Position numbers and translations under genes: made by a program. From Bacillus sp. EAC (GTDB lineage Bacteria > Bacillota > Bacilli > Bacillales > Bacillaceae_G): DNA of 64,000 bases. The notes under the pieces are model-generated. The model saw only the letters and a program-made list of their open reading frames with translations, was not told the DNA's origin and ran no database searches. Where the stretch lies: positions 62,001 through 126,000 of the forward strand of contig NZ_NCSY01000002.1 in assembly GCF_002156875.1 (NCBI RefSeq), read 5' to 3'. This document shows positions 17,639-25,941 of the stretch, one piece after another (the first letter of the stretch is position 1; the number at the start of each line of letters is the position of its first letter).

Positions 17639-18223
17639 TTATTTACTATCTAATTGTTTCCATTTATTCTGCATTACTGGAGGAGCGTAGTTTTCCATTA
17701 ATGCTAGTAATTCATCTGCATCATCAGCAACAACTATTAAGGATAATGTATTCTCATTCATAAAACCTTCATCAACTGCATGCTTTAGCAAAGCTAGAAC
17801 TGGCTTATAAAAGTTATCTACGTTTAGTAATCCAATTGGCTTATTATGAATTCCAATTTGTGCCCAACAGATAATCTCAAATAACTCATCGAACGTACCG
17901 ATGCCACCTGGTAATGCAATAAAACCATCTGACATTTCATTCATTAATGCTTTACGTTCATGCATTGAATCTGTTTCAATAAATTGTGATAATCCTTGAT
18001 GAGCAATTTCTCCACGAAATAACCCGCTTGGCATAATGCCTATTGCATTTCCACCATGTTTTAGTACTTCATTTGCGATTTCAGCCATTATTCCTAGCTT
18101 AGAGCCACCATATATTAAATCGATGTTATTATTCGCAAATAATCTACCTAGTTTTTTTGCTTGAAAACTAAAAGACTCTCTATTTCCAAGATTCGAACCT
18201 GCGTAAACACAAATTTTTTTCAT
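17639..18223 (-). CDS. LOG family protein (TIGR00730, YvdD-like)
   Basis: A 194-residue Rossmann-fold protein with YGGSKLGIMAEIANEVL and the family signature PGGIGTFDELFE (residues 105-116). The group includes cytokinin riboside monophosphate phosphoribohydrolases and bacterial nucleotide 5'-monophosphate nucleosidases; B. subtilis YvdD is the likely counterpart. The predicted reaction is hydrolysis of the N-glycosidic bond of AMP-like nucleotides. It is monocistronic and divergent to the oxidoreductase gene. Confidence 0.88.
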   Translation of the reverse strand: MKKICVYAGSNLGNRESFSFQAKKLGRLFANNNIDLIYGGSKLGIMAEIANEVLKHGGNAIGIMPSGLFRGEIAHQGLSQFIETDSMHERKALMNEMSDGFIALPGGIGTFDELFEIICWAQIGIHNKPIGLLNVDNFYKPVLALLKHAVDEGFMNENTLSLIVVADDADELLALMENYAPPVMQNKWKQLDSK

Positions 18224-18323
18224 ACATTATCACTTCCTTAGATGTTTTTCACTTTATTTTATCATATGTTTAGATTAGGATTGTAAAGATAGAGTTAACA
18301 ACTTATTTAGGAGTTGAATATTT

Positions 18324-19310
18324 ATGAACTTAGGTACAATTGGTACAAGTTGGATTACAGAAAGTTTTATTGAAGCTGCAAAAGAGAGCAAAATCTTAAC
18401 CTTATCAGCTGTATATTCTCGAAATGAGGAAACTGCAAAATCATTCGCTTCGAAACATGGCGCAGATACATTCTATACAAATATTGAAGAATTGGCCAAT
18501 AGTAAAGATATTGATGTTGTGTACATCGCATCTCCAAATTCTTTACACTATGAACAAACGATCTCATTATTACAAAATAAAAAACATGTTATATGTGAAA
18601 AACCTATCTTCTCAACAACTACAGAATTAGAGCACGCTTTTAAACTTGCAGAAGACAATGGAGTGTTTTTATTCGAGGCAATTCGAAACTTTCATTCTCC
18701 TAACTTTAAAATATTAAAAGAAAACTTATCAAAAATTGGACAAGTTAGAAGTGCAAATCTTCATTATTTACAGTATTCTTCTCGATATGATTCATTTCTA
18801 AGAGGTGAGAATCCGAATGTTTTTTCTCCAGAATTTTCTGGAGGTGCACTAGTAGATCTTGGGGTTTATCCACTTTATGTAGCCGTTGGCTTATTCGGAA
18901 AACCTGAATCAGTAAATTATACTCCAGTTAAACTTCACAACGGTATTGATGGCAGTGGTACTCTAGTTTTAAATTATGAAAATCATACATGCAGCATTCA
19001 ATGCTCTAAAATCTCTCAATCATATATCGAAAGTGATATCACTGGTGAAATCGGTGCGTTCGTTCTAGACAAACCATCACCAATCTCAAAAATAGCGTTT
19101 GTTAACCATAAGACAAAGGTATCAGAATCTTTAGAAGTCACTCAAGTACAAAATGATATGCTTTATGAAATACAAAATATAACTAAAATCATTGAAGATA
19201 AAAATGAAATTGAATATAATCTACTAAAAGAAATGAGTAAAATTGTTTTAACGATTACAGAATCAGCTAGAAAGCAGAGTGGAATTGTTTTTGGAGTTGA
19301 AAAGAATTAA
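18324..19310 (+). CDS. Gfo/Idh/MocA family oxidoreductase
   Basis: 328 residues: an N-terminal dinucleotide-binding fold (LGTIGTSWITESFIEAA), YIASPNSLHYEQ, the catalytic HVICEKPIFST motif near residue 95, and the C-terminal substrate domain with SGGALVDLGVYPLYVAVGLFG. These enzymes oxidise or reduce sugars, inositols or related compounds with NAD(P). The substrate is not evident and no sugar genes are adjacent. GGAG lies ten bases before the ATG, and a terminator follows. Confidence 0.88.
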   Translation: MNLGTIGTSWITESFIEAAKESKILTLSAVYSRNEETAKSFASKHGADTFYTNIEELANSKDIDVVYIASPNSLHYEQTISLLQNKKHVICEKPIFSTTTELEHAFKLAEDNGVFLFEAIRNFHSPNFKILKENLSKIGQVRSANLHYLQYSSRYDSFLRGENPNVFSPEFSGGALVDLGVYPLYVAVGLFGKPESVNYTPVKLHNGIDGSGTLVLNYENHTCSIQCSKISQSYIESDITGEIGAFVLDKPSPISKIAFVNHKTKVSESLEVTQVQNDMLYEIQNITKIIEDKNEIEYNLLKEMSKIVLTITESARKQSGIVFGVEKN

Positions 19311-19318
19311 TGAATAAA

Positions 19319-19374
19319 TACCAGTCAAGCAAATGAGGGGTGAACTATTCTCTCAAATGAATGACTGGTTTTTA
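19319..19374 (+). terminator. Terminator after oxidoreductase gene
   Basis: Stem ACCAGTCA/TGACTGGT with an additional inner pairing, followed by TTTTT. Confidence 0.75.
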
Positions 19375-19522
19375 ATTTAAATTTCAATTAATCTAAAAAT
19401 TATGTTAAAATAACAAAAGTTGAAAATTTTCTTTCACGATTTATATAGAGATTCTACTAATAAATATTTCATCTAAATAAATCGATGACATCTTAGAACA
19501 AATGAACAGGAGTATAGAAAAA

Positions 19523-19690
19523 ATGAAATGGTTAATCGTTTTTAGTCCGTTAATTGAATTATTGATAACAGCAACTATCGCCAAGTTTTGGGCAGAGGAT
19601 TTTAAAGAAATTGCACCGATTATCATCCTTCAATTCGTGCTTTACACAGTATTTATAACTCCGATACTTTTATGGGGATTTTTACGTTAA
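19523..19690 (+). CDS. Hypothetical two-helix small membrane protein
   Basis: 55 residues, nearly all in two hydrophobic segments (MKWLIVFSPLIELLITATI and IIILQFVLYTVFITPILLW) joined by a short charged link. AGGAG lies ten bases before the ATG at 19523; an in-frame ATG at 19502 has no ribosome binding site. I do not recognise a family. It stands alone between a terminator and the convergent TPR gene, so coding status rests on the hydrophobic pattern and start site only. Confidence 0.45.
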   Translation: MKWLIVFSPLIELLITATIAKFWAEDFKEIAPIIILQFVLYTVFITPILLWGFLR

Positions 19691-19740
19691 CATGTAAAAA
19701 TCTCTTTTTATTTCCGGCTGTTCGTACTATAGCAAAGTGA

Positions 19741-20784
19741 TTATTTCAGTGCTTTTAGTAATCTTTCTGCCTTGTTAGCTGTCCATTCTTTTCTATATTT
19801 ATCCACTATTCCGATCAATATTTTCTCCGCATCTTCTTTTTTATGCTCCCTGATCAACGATTCTGCATGCATTAATAAAACATCATCATAATATGGTGAG
19901 GATTTGAAAAAACTATTTGTTTGATTTAAAAATTCTGTTAGATAAGGGTTCACGTTTGCCTTATTATTCATTTTTTGTTCAGCTAAAATTAAATAATAAA
20001 GTGTATCATCACTGCTGTAATTGGTTGAATCCAATGTATAGCTTGTTTTAAATAGTTCGACTGCTTGTTTATATTTTTTATTTTGAAAGTATTTAAAACC
20101 TTTTTCATATGCATTAACTGATTGCTTCACAACAGTTTCTGGCTTTAAGGAATAAAGTTTACTATTCACATCATATTGTTGAGATTCTTGCTCTACTTTA
20201 TTGGAGACAACTGGTTTCACTTCTGTAAGTTTCCTTTGTGCCTCATTTACTTTCATTTCCATCGTCTTGTTTTTATTTCTTAGATCTTTAATTTGGTTTT
20301 GTAACATACTTACTTTGTCAGTATTTTCATTTTCTTTAGTCGATTGTTTGAATAAATCAGCTTGAATGATGCCATATGAAATGAATGATATAGCAGCTAG
20401 TCCGATTAAGCTAAAAACGACTTTTCTCGAAAAAAACTTGTTTTCTTTAGCAGATTTTTCGATCAAGGTTAAATTATACTTCTTTTGTATTTGTAAAATT
20501 TCACCTGCATATTTAATTTCATCTGGTGCACTTGCTAGGAATTGCTGCGCTTGTTTTTGTTTTTCATTTGTTAGCAATAATAAAATATATGTTTTATAAA
20601 TCTCTATTGGAATTTGCAAGGTCTTATTTCCATTAAAAATTTCTTGTAAAATGAGCTCTGCGCTATCTAAATTATCTTCTTTAATTAATCGTGTAGCTTG
20701 ATTGTATAAAGCATATACTTGTTTATATTGTTCAAGAAAATTTTTATTCGGATCACCTTGTTGAGAAACCTTTTTCCCTTTCAT
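19741..20784 (-). CDS. Membrane-anchored tetratricopeptide-repeat protein
   Basis: 347 residues. The N-terminal ~115 residues are helical and TPR-like (YNQATRLIKEDNLDSAELIL). One membrane segment follows (about 122-141, VVFSLIGLAAISFISYGII), then a coiled coil (about 150-195, MLQNQIKDLRNKNKTMEMKV). A C-terminal TPR region comes last (AYEKGFKYFQNKKYKQAVEL and two later helical pairs). The protein therefore exposes TPR scaffolds on both membrane faces, probably for protein-protein interaction. GAGGTG precedes the ATG. No partner genes are adjacent. Confidence 0.75.
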   Translation of the reverse strand: MKGKKVSQQGDPNKNFLEQYKQVYALYNQATRLIKEDNLDSAELILQEIFNGNKTLQIPIEIYKTYILLLLTNEKQKQAQQFLASAPDEIKYAGEILQIQKKYNLTLIEKSAKENKFFSRKVVFSLIGLAAISFISYGIIQADLFKQSTKENENTDKVSMLQNQIKDLRNKNKTMEMKVNEAQRKLTEVKPVVSNKVEQESQQYDVNSKLYSLKPETVVKQSVNAYEKGFKYFQNKKYKQAVELFKTSYTLDSTNYSSDDTLYYLILAEQKMNNKANVNPYLTEFLNQTNSFFKSSPYYDDVLLMHAESLIREHKKEDAEKILIGIVDKYRKEWTANKAERLLKALK

Positions 20785-20969
20785 ACTGCCACCTCATTGT
20801 CTATTTCTTCGGGTAATTGTTAACAGTTTGAAGAAATAAACTTTTCTAAAATATTACTCTTTCAGTTTATCATATCTATTTAGTAAAATTATGATCATTT
20901 TGTAGTCCAAATGGTTTATTTGTTTCTTTTCATTTTCACAATTTCCTTATACAACTTTCAATTAAAATA

Positions 20970-21174
20970 TGCAGATTTATAGATTTCCACTCCAGGACGC
21001 TCGCTTTCCGTGGGGCGGGCGGTGAGCCTCCTCGACTCATTCGCGTCTGTGGGGTCTCGCCCTCCCGCTACTCCCACAGGAGTCTCGCACCTTCCGCTCC
21101 AATCATCTTTCATAAGAGAAGTTTGCTTTATCAAAGCCATTCTAAAAACAACTATCTTTTAGAAAAAAACCTTA
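20970..21174. repeat. Dispersed intergenic repeat, copy D (short type)
   Basis: The best-preserved core of the family: GACGCTCGCTTTCCGTGGGG, GCGGTGAGCCTCCTCG, TCTCGCCCTCCCGCTACTCC and GAGTCTCGCACCTTCCGC, closing with AAAACAACTATCTTTTAGAA. It has the same orientation as copy A but lacks the internal GCATGC/GTCGT cassette of A, B and E. Very similar GC-rich intergenic repeats are common in Bacillaceae genomes. GC content is clearly above the neighbourhood. The 60-codon frame across it is not a gene. Confidence 0.75.
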
Positions 21175-21207
21175 GAATTTTTAGCTTTTATATTTAATAA
21201 TTGTCGT

Positions 21208-21259
21208 AAAAAAATAAGAGCTATAAGTATGTTTTTAAGAATCCTCATACTTATAACTC
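21208..21259 (-). terminator. Terminator of the VOC gene
   Basis: Stem GAGCTATAAGTATG/CATACTTATAACTC (13 of 14 paired), followed on the minus strand by a T tract. Confidence 0.8.
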
Positions 21260-21270
21260 CTATAGATTAT

Positions 21271-21639
21271 TTATTTAGCATTAAAATCTTCTTGTGATAA
21301 TCCAAATAGCAACCCTTGATTGTCAATGAAGTATGCAAAGTAACCCATACTTGGTATTGCTGTTTTAGGGACTACTATTTTCCCGCCATGTTGAATAACG
21401 TTTTCAATTGATTCATCAATTGATTCAACTTCAATTGAATTAGTTGTTCGAGTTTGTCCATCAGGCGAGGCCATTAAGCCACCGTCAATTCCTTTTTTAT
21501 TTGAGTCACCAGTGATGATAAAGTAATATTCCTGTTGTCCTGGCATCTTTTCAAATTTCCAGCCAAAACTATTTGTATAGAAATCAATAGCTTGTTCAAT
21601 ATTGGGCACTTGTAATTCAAATCGTAAAATTTTTCCCAT
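21271..21639 (-). CDS. VOC family protein (glyoxalase/bleomycin-resistance fold)
   Basis: A 122-residue single VOC domain: LRFELQVPNIEQAIDFYTNSFGW, a GGLMASPD strand, ESIDESIENVIQHGGKIVVPK and GYFAYFIDNQGLLFGLSQ. This is the layout of small YybE/CDGSH-type VOC proteins with two beta-alpha-beta-beta-beta modules. The substrate is unknown. GGAG precedes the ATG, and a strong terminator follows. It is monocistronic. Confidence 0.85.
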   Translation of the reverse strand: MGKILRFELQVPNIEQAIDFYTNSFGWKFEKMPGQQEYYFIITGDSNKKGIDGGLMASPDGQTRTTNSIEVESIDESIENVIQHGGKIVVPKTAIPSMGYFAYFIDNQGLLFGLSQEDFNAK

Positions 21640-21688
21640 TTTACTAGCTCCTTTTTTGTTTTATCAATTTTAATTTCGTTACTTATGT

Positions 21689-21738
21689 AAAAGCTGTTTC
21701 AACTATTATCAAAAATTAATAATAGTTCAACCAGCTTT
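21689..21738 (-). terminator. Terminator after Gly/His-rich gene
   Basis: Long imperfect stem (about 20 bp) with arms AAAGCTG/CAGCTTT outside and ACTATTAT/ATAATAGT inside; the T tract on the minus strand is short. Confidence 0.6.
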
Positions 21739-21747
21739 ATTGTTTTC

Positions 21748-22113
21748 TTAAATTACGAACCAACCTAAACCGGGAATATAATGCCATCTTCTACCATTAA
21801 GAATATAATATCCTCCAGACCAATAACCACCAGGTCCTGGCCATCCATGCCCATGTCCGTGGCCCATTCCATGCCCATGCCCGTGGCCCATTCCTTGACC
21901 ATGCCCATGTCCCATTCCTTGACCATGCCCATGTCCCATTCCTTGACCCGGTCCATGTCCCATTCCTTGACCCGGTCCATGTCCCATTCCTTGACCTTGG
22001 CCGTGACCCATTCCTTGACCCGGTCCGTGTCCCATTCCTTGACCTTGACCAGGACCGTATACTTGACCTTGGCCTGGACCTGGATATCGATCATAAAAAT
22101 TTCCGTAACTCAT
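21748..22113 (-). CDS. Gly/His-rich octapeptide-repeat protein
   Basis: 121 residues. After [20 protein letters not shown] come about eight tandem copies of an eight-residue unit, GQGMGHGP, in which the last residue drifts from P/Q to H, giving a His-rich end. A Trp/Tyr-rich C-terminus (residues about 96-121, [20 protein letters not shown]) follows. There is no signal peptide. GGTGGTG lies five bases before the ATG at 22113; an upstream in-frame start at 22128 is less likely. The repeat could bind Ni, Zn or Cu; Tyr/Gly-rich low-complexity proteins also occur in spore coats. Function unassigned. Confidence 0.7.
   Translation of the reverse strand: MSYGNFYDRYPGPGQGQVYGPGQGQGMGHGPGQGMGHGQGQGMGHGPGQGMGHGPGQGMGHGHGQGMGHGHGQGMGHGHGHGMGHGHGHGWPGPGGYWSGGYYILNGRRWHYIPGLGWFVI
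21838..22045. repeat. 24-bp coding tandem repeat array
   Basis: About eight imperfect 24-base units (each CCATTCCTTGACC plus a variable GGTCCATGTC, TTGGCCGTGA or ATGCCCATGTC part) inside the Gly/His-rich gene. The most similar units are adjacent, as expected from recent unequal exchange or replication slippage, so copy number may vary between strains. Confidence 0.75.
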
Positions 22114-22266
22114 ACTTTCACCACCCAATAGTATTTTGTACTCTTTATGTTATGAGTTCTATTAGGTTGATGAGCAAGTACGATTGGAAGTGCTTTTAAA
22201 AGATTTTTTAGTTAGAAATATGCACCTTTCCTAATCGAAAGTTTCTACAATAATCTTACTAAGCAT

Positions 22267-24144
22267 TTAGCTTATATACTCATCATATTGAACATATAAT
22301 TCCTGACATTTAACTTCTATATTTACCTTTTCATCGTGTAAACTTTGCAAAACATCTATATCTGTCTCATCCATCATCAACTTATTTAATTCACTAATCT
22401 TTTGCTCTAATGCATTGATTTCACTCTCTATGTCTTCTATATTTCTAACTTGCTCTCTAGCTGTTTTTATTTGTTTTTCATTTCGTATTATTTTAGGTTG
22501 TTTTTCAGGTTTCATTCTACGAAGACTCATTTTTTCTTTTGCCAGTTGATAATCCTCGATGAATTCATGAATTGCTCCATCTTCTAACCAATAGATTTTT
22601 GAAAAGAGCTTATTAATAAAATAGCGATCATGTGATACCGATAATATTGTTCCTTTGAATTTTTCTAGTGCATCTTCTAAAACTTCTCTAGATTCTATGT
22701 CCAAGTGATTTGTAGGCTCATCTACAATTAATAAGTTAATATCTTGATACATAAGCTGTGCTAATCTTAATCTCATCCGCTCTCCACCGCTTAGTTGGCT
22801 AACTTTACGATACACCATGTATCCATAAAATAAAAATCCTGCTAATATATTTCGTGCTTCTCCCTCTGGTACATGAACTTCTTCCCTGAATTCCTCTATT
22901 ACAGTATTTTCTTGCTGAATTGCCTCATAGTGTTGAGATAGGTAGCCCACTTTAATATTACTACCCAATTTTAACTTTCCTTCATCAATCGAAGTTTTCC
23001 CTAAGATCATCTTTAATAGAGTGGATTTCCCAGTCCCATTATTTCCAATAATTACTGCCCTATCTCCATAATAAAGAGAGAAGTTAATCTGCTGAAATAA
23101 AGTTTTGTCATCAAAACTTTTTGATAGATTTTCCGCAATGATGACATCTTTTCCGCTTCGTCCTGATCCTTCAAGTTGGAATGCCATTTTCTTTTTTTGA
23201 AGTACTGGACGTTTAAGTCTTTCAATTCGTTCTAATGCTTTTTCCATACTTCTTGCACGTCTATGCAAACCAGCATTCGGTGGATTTGCTTGATTTGCCC
23301 ATTCTCTTAAACGTTTGATTGTTTCTTTCATTTTTTGTATTTTCTTTTGCTGCTCTTCATATGCTTGAAATTCTTTTAATAATCTTTCTTCCTTTTGGAT
23401 CACAAATTGAGAATAATTTGTGTGATAGACAGTTATTTCTCCATCTTCTAATTCCAATATTTGATTAACCACATCATCCAAGAAATAACGATCGTGAGAT
23501 ATGACAATTATTGTTCCTTCATATTCTTTTAAGTAGGTCCCCAACCACTCAATCGCAGACAAATCCAGATGATTCGTCGGCTCATCAAGTAATAAAAGAT
23601 CTGGTTGCTGTAAAAGTACGATTCCAAGACCTACTTTTGTCTTCTCTCCACCGCTTAGAGATGAGAATTGCTTTGGTAGTAAATCCACAATCCCCAATCC
23701 GTTAGCAATTTTTGAAAGGGAAGCCTCCATTTCATATCCACCATTTATACTAAACTTCTCTTGTAGTGCTCCATAATTTGAAAGCATTTGGTTAAGAGTA
23801 CCTTCATCTACCGTACTCATCATATCCATTTCTAATAGTTTCATTTCACTTTCAATTTTTCTTAATTCTTCAAAAACTGTTAACAACACATCTCGACTAG
23901 TCATCTCGTCAGAAAATAATGGGATTTGAGCTAAATAGCCAATTTTTAAACCTTTTTTAAAATGTATTGATCCGCTATCTGGGGACTCAACTCCTGTCAG
24001 CAGCTTAAATATACTTGTTTTACCACTACCATTCGCTCCAACTAGCCCAACCCTACTACCTTGATTTATTTGAAACGACAATTCTGTAAAAAGTGAGTTC
24101 CCACCAAACATTTTTGAAATTTTATCTATACTACATGCAATCAT
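22267..24144 (-). CDS. ABC-F family ATPase, possible ribosome-protection protein
   Basis: 625 residues, two fused ATPase domains and no membrane segments. Domain 1 has GANGSGKTS, LSGGEKTKVG and LLLLDEPTNHLD; domain 2 has GNNGTGKST, LSGGERMRLRLAQ and LLIVDEPTNHLD. The interdomain linker (about residues 245-325) is a long helical hairpin with REWANQANPPNAGLHRRARS, the part that reaches the ribosomal P/E site in ABC-F proteins. A coiled-coil C-terminal extension follows. AAGGAG lies seven bases before the ATG. The upstream leader with its own ORF and alternative hairpins points to antibiotic-induced expression, as for known resistance ABC-F genes, but a housekeeping ABC-F role cannot be excluded. 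Confidence 0.88.
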   Translation of the reverse strand: MIACSIDKISKMFGGNSLFTELSFQINQGSRVGLVGANGSGKTSIFKLLTGVESPDSGSIHFKKGLKIGYLAQIPLFSDEMTSRDVLLTVFEELRKIESEMKLLEMDMMSTVDEGTLNQMLSNYGALQEKFSINGGYEMEASLSKIANGLGIVDLLPKQFSSLSGGEKTKVGLGIVLLQQPDLLLLDEPTNHLDLSAIEWLGTYLKEYEGTIIVISHDRYFLDDVVNQILELEDGEITVYHTNYSQFVIQKEERLLKEFQAYEEQQKKIQKMKETIKRLREWANQANPPNAGLHRRARSMEKALERIERLKRPVLQKKKMAFQLEGSGRSGKDVIIAENLSKSFDDKTLFQQINFSLYYGDRAVIIGNNGTGKSTLLKMILGKTSIDEGKLKLGSNIKVGYLSQHYEAIQQENTVIEEFREEVHVPEGEARNILAGFLFYGYMVYRKVSQLSGGERMRLRLAQLMYQDINLLIVDEPTNHLDIESREVLEDALEKFKGTILSVSHDRYFINKLFSKIYWLEDGAIHEFIEDYQLAKEKMSLRRMKPEKQPKIIRNEKQIKTAREQVRNIEDIESEINALEQKISELNKLMMDETDIDVLQSLHDEKVNIEVKCQELYVQYDEYIS

Positions 24145-24179
24145 GATTATGCTCCTTCTATTAACCGTACAATTCCATA

Positions 24180-24216
24180 GTAAAAAGCCACAGACTTTTT
24201 ACTCATCCATGGCTTT
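24180..24216 (-). promoter_or_regulatory. Mutually exclusive hairpins (attenuator candidate) before the ABC-F gene
   Basis: On the minus strand AAAGCCA (24216-24210) can pair with TGGCTTT (24190-24184) and is followed by TTAC, a terminator-like hairpin. The sequence between contains GTAAAAAG (24202-24195), which can instead pair with CTTTTTAC (24187-24180). The two stems share the CTTT segment and cannot coexist. They lie between the leader ORF and the ABC-F ribosome binding site. Confidence 0.55.
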
Positions 24217-24257
24217 AAACAATCATTTAATAGAAGTGTAAATAAAATATTTACCTC

Positions 24258-24422
24258 TTAATTTATGAAGTCGTAGGAAAGAGTACGGTTTTTTATAATT
24301 TGAGTTGTTAATTTGTTAAAAATGGACATACGTATCCCGTTAACAGTTAAAAACGCAAATTTCGCACGACAAAAATATAAAAATTCTACCATTTGCGCGC
24401 AAACTAATTGAAAACGTAACAT
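24258..24422 (-). CDS. Leader ORF upstream of the ABC-F gene (54 codons)
   Basis: Starts at the ATG at 24422, eight bases after AAGGAGGTG, a stronger site than that of the ABC-F gene itself. The peptide begins MLRFQLVCAQMVEFLYFCRA and ends RTLSYDFIN. It lies about 30 bases after a consensus promoter and 113 bases before the ABC-F start. Its 3' part contains AACCGTAC, complementary to GTACGGTT just before the ABC-F ribosome binding site. The strong start, position and RNA structures suggest a regulatory leader peptide whose stalled translation would alter folding; it might also be a small protein in its own right. Confidence 0.6.
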   Translation of the reverse strand: MLRFQLVCAQMVEFLYFCRAKFAFLTVNGIRMSIFNKLTTQIIKNRTLSYDFIN

Positions 24423-24459
24423 CTTTCCTACACCTCCTTTTCGTCAATAATTTATCTAA

Positions 24460-24488
24460 ATTATAAAATAATTCAATCAAATGTTCAA
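24460..24488 (-). promoter_or_regulatory. SigA promoter of the ABC-F leader transcript
   Basis: TTGAAC (-35, 24488-24483), exactly 17 bases, TATAAT (-10, 24465-24460). It would start transcription near 24453, giving a leader of about 310 bases before the ABC-F gene. Confidence 0.75.
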
Positions 24489-24600
24489 TAGCTAATCTAT
24501 TTGACTATACTTATTTTGGTGACAAAGATTCTCTAAACTATCATATAACTATTTTTTTCCGAATTAAATAGAGATATACAAAATGACAAGGAGCGAAAAG

Positions 24601-24993
24601 ATGAAAAGATTATTACCGCATATTTATATCGAAAATTGTAAGGAAGCATTAGATTATTATCAAAAGGTTTTTGGTGGGGAAATTAAAAACACTCAAACTG
24701 GTGATGGAATGGAAATGTTTGAAGGTCACGAAGGAAAATATATTCATTCAGAATTACATATTAATAAAAACTGTGTAATCTTTTTTGCAGACGTTTTTAA
24801 TCCATTAGTAAAAGGCGAAAATATTTGGACTATGCTTGATATGACCTCTGAAGACGAGATTAATTCAATCTATGAAACACTTTCAAAAGATGGAGAAGTA
24901 AAAATGGAGCTTCAGGATACATTCTGGAACTCTAGATTTGCGGTAGTAAAAGATAAAAATGGACTCACTTGGGAATTAAATTTCTCAAAATAA
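24601..24993 (+). CDS. VOC family protein, PhnB-like
   Basis: 130 residues of the PhnB/YjdN group: LLPHIYIENCKEALDYYQKVFGGEI, HSELHINKNCVIFFADV, and a C-terminal LQDTFWNSRFAVVKDKNGLTW motif typical of these VOC proteins. Its enzymatic function is unknown. The ATG at 24601 has AAGGAG seven bases upstream; the ATG at 24583 has none. It is monocistronic and convergent with the map gene across a shared terminator. Confidence 0.85.
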   Translation: MKRLLPHIYIENCKEALDYYQKVFGGEIKNTQTGDGMEMFEGHEGKYIHSELHINKNCVIFFADVFNPLVKGENIWTMLDMTSEDEINSIYETLSKDGEVKMELQDTFWNSRFAVVKDKNGLTWELNFSK

Positions 24994-25004
24994 GTAGAAT
25001 TAAT

Positions 25005-25037
25005 AAAAGCGAAGAACACGTACGGTTCTTCGCTTTT
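25005..25037. terminator. Bidirectional terminator
   Basis: Perfect 13-bp stem AAAAGCGAAGAAC/GTTCTTCGCTTTT with a seven-base loop between convergent genes. Confidence 0.8.
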
Positions 25038-25043
25038 AGCATT

Positions 25044-25790
25044 TTATAATTGAGTTAAAATAATTGGTTCACCTTTAGTTACTACAATTGTATGCTCACA
25101 TTGAGCAACTAGGCTTTTATCAGGTGTAATAAACGTCCATCCATCTCCGGATTCAATAATATGATCTGCTTTCGCTGAAATAAATGGTTCAACCGCTAAT
25201 ACTAAACCATCTTTTAATAATGCACCGTCCATCGGATCGAAGTAATTTAAAATATGTTGTGGTTTTTCGTGAAGACTTTTTCCAATTCCATGACCGGTTA
25301 AGTTTTCGATTACATTGAAGCCATTTTTACTCGCTTCATTAAATACTGCTCGACCAATCTGGTTTTGTTTTGATCCTGCTTTTGTCTTTTTCATAGCTGA
25401 CCAAAATGCATCCTCTGCGCATTTACAAAGTTTTTCCTTTAATAAGTCACCTTTCCCAATAACGAAAGAGATTCCAGTGTCTGCATAATAACCGTCTAAA
25501 GCGGCAGAAACATCAATATTAACTAAATCTCCTTCTTGAAGAACACGGTCTCCAGGAATACCATGAGCAACTTCCTCATTTACACTAATACATGTAGTGC
25601 CAGGGAAATCATATTCCTTTTGAGGGGCTGATGTTGCACCATTTTCGTCTAAGACTTTTTTTCCAATTTCATCTAATTCTTTCGTAGTCATTCCAGCAAT
25701 AGCTTTTGATTTCATTTCCTCTCTAGCCAATGCAACGATTCGTCCTATTTTTCGTAAAGCTTCTAATTCTTGTTCATTATTGATAATCAT
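25044..25790 (-). CDS. map: Type I methionine aminopeptidase (YflG/MapB-like)
   Basis: A 248-residue enzyme with all five metal ligands of the pita-bread fold: D93 and D104 (NIDVSAALDGYYADTG), H167 (LTGHGIG), E201 (AVEPF) and E232 (CEHTIVV), plus H76 in EEVAHGIPG. It removes the N-terminal Met from nascent proteins. It lacks the long N-terminal zinc extension of some homologues and stands alone, not in the ribosomal-protein operon, so it is probably the second, YflG-type enzyme rather than the essential MapA. Confidence 0.9.
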   Translation of the reverse strand: MIINNEQELEALRKIGRIVALAREEMKSKAIAGMTTKELDEIGKKVLDENGATSAPQKEYDFPGTTCISVNEEVAHGIPGDRVLQEGDLVNIDVSAALDGYYADTGISFVIGKGDLLKEKLCKCAEDAFWSAMKKTKAGSKQNQIGRAVFNEASKNGFNVIENLTGHGIGKSLHEKPQHILNYFDPMDGALLKDGLVLAVEPFISAKADHIIESGDGWTFITPDKSLVAQCEHTIVVTKGEPIILTQL

Positions 25791-25901
25791 TTTTTCTATA
25801 TACTCCTGATTCTTTTTTGTAAATTTGACTTACTTTTATTATGCCATAATATCACTATGTTATAGTCTTTTAAGGAATTATACAAATTATATTCTTCTCA
25901 A

Positions 25902-25932
25902 TAAAAAAAAGACCCAGTTATTAAACTGAGTC
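25902..25932 (-). terminator. Terminator of the iron-uptake operon
   Basis: Stem GAC-CAGTT/AACTG-GTC with one mismatch and an ATTA loop, followed on the minus strand by eight T residues. Confidence 0.8.
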
Positions 25933-25941
25933 CTACTACAA

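Noticed and set aside
20958-21140. 60-codon open frame on the minus strand
   Set aside because: Lies in repeat copy D, lacks a start site and has the composition of the GC-rich repeat.
21838-22045. CRISPR-like array
   Set aside because: The 24-bp units are contiguous, have no spacers and are coding.
21765-22131. Two long alternative frames across the Gly/His-rich gene
   Set aside because: A 24-bp repeat keeps all frames open; only the frame at 22113-21748 has a ribosome binding site and a non-repetitive, protein-like C-terminus.
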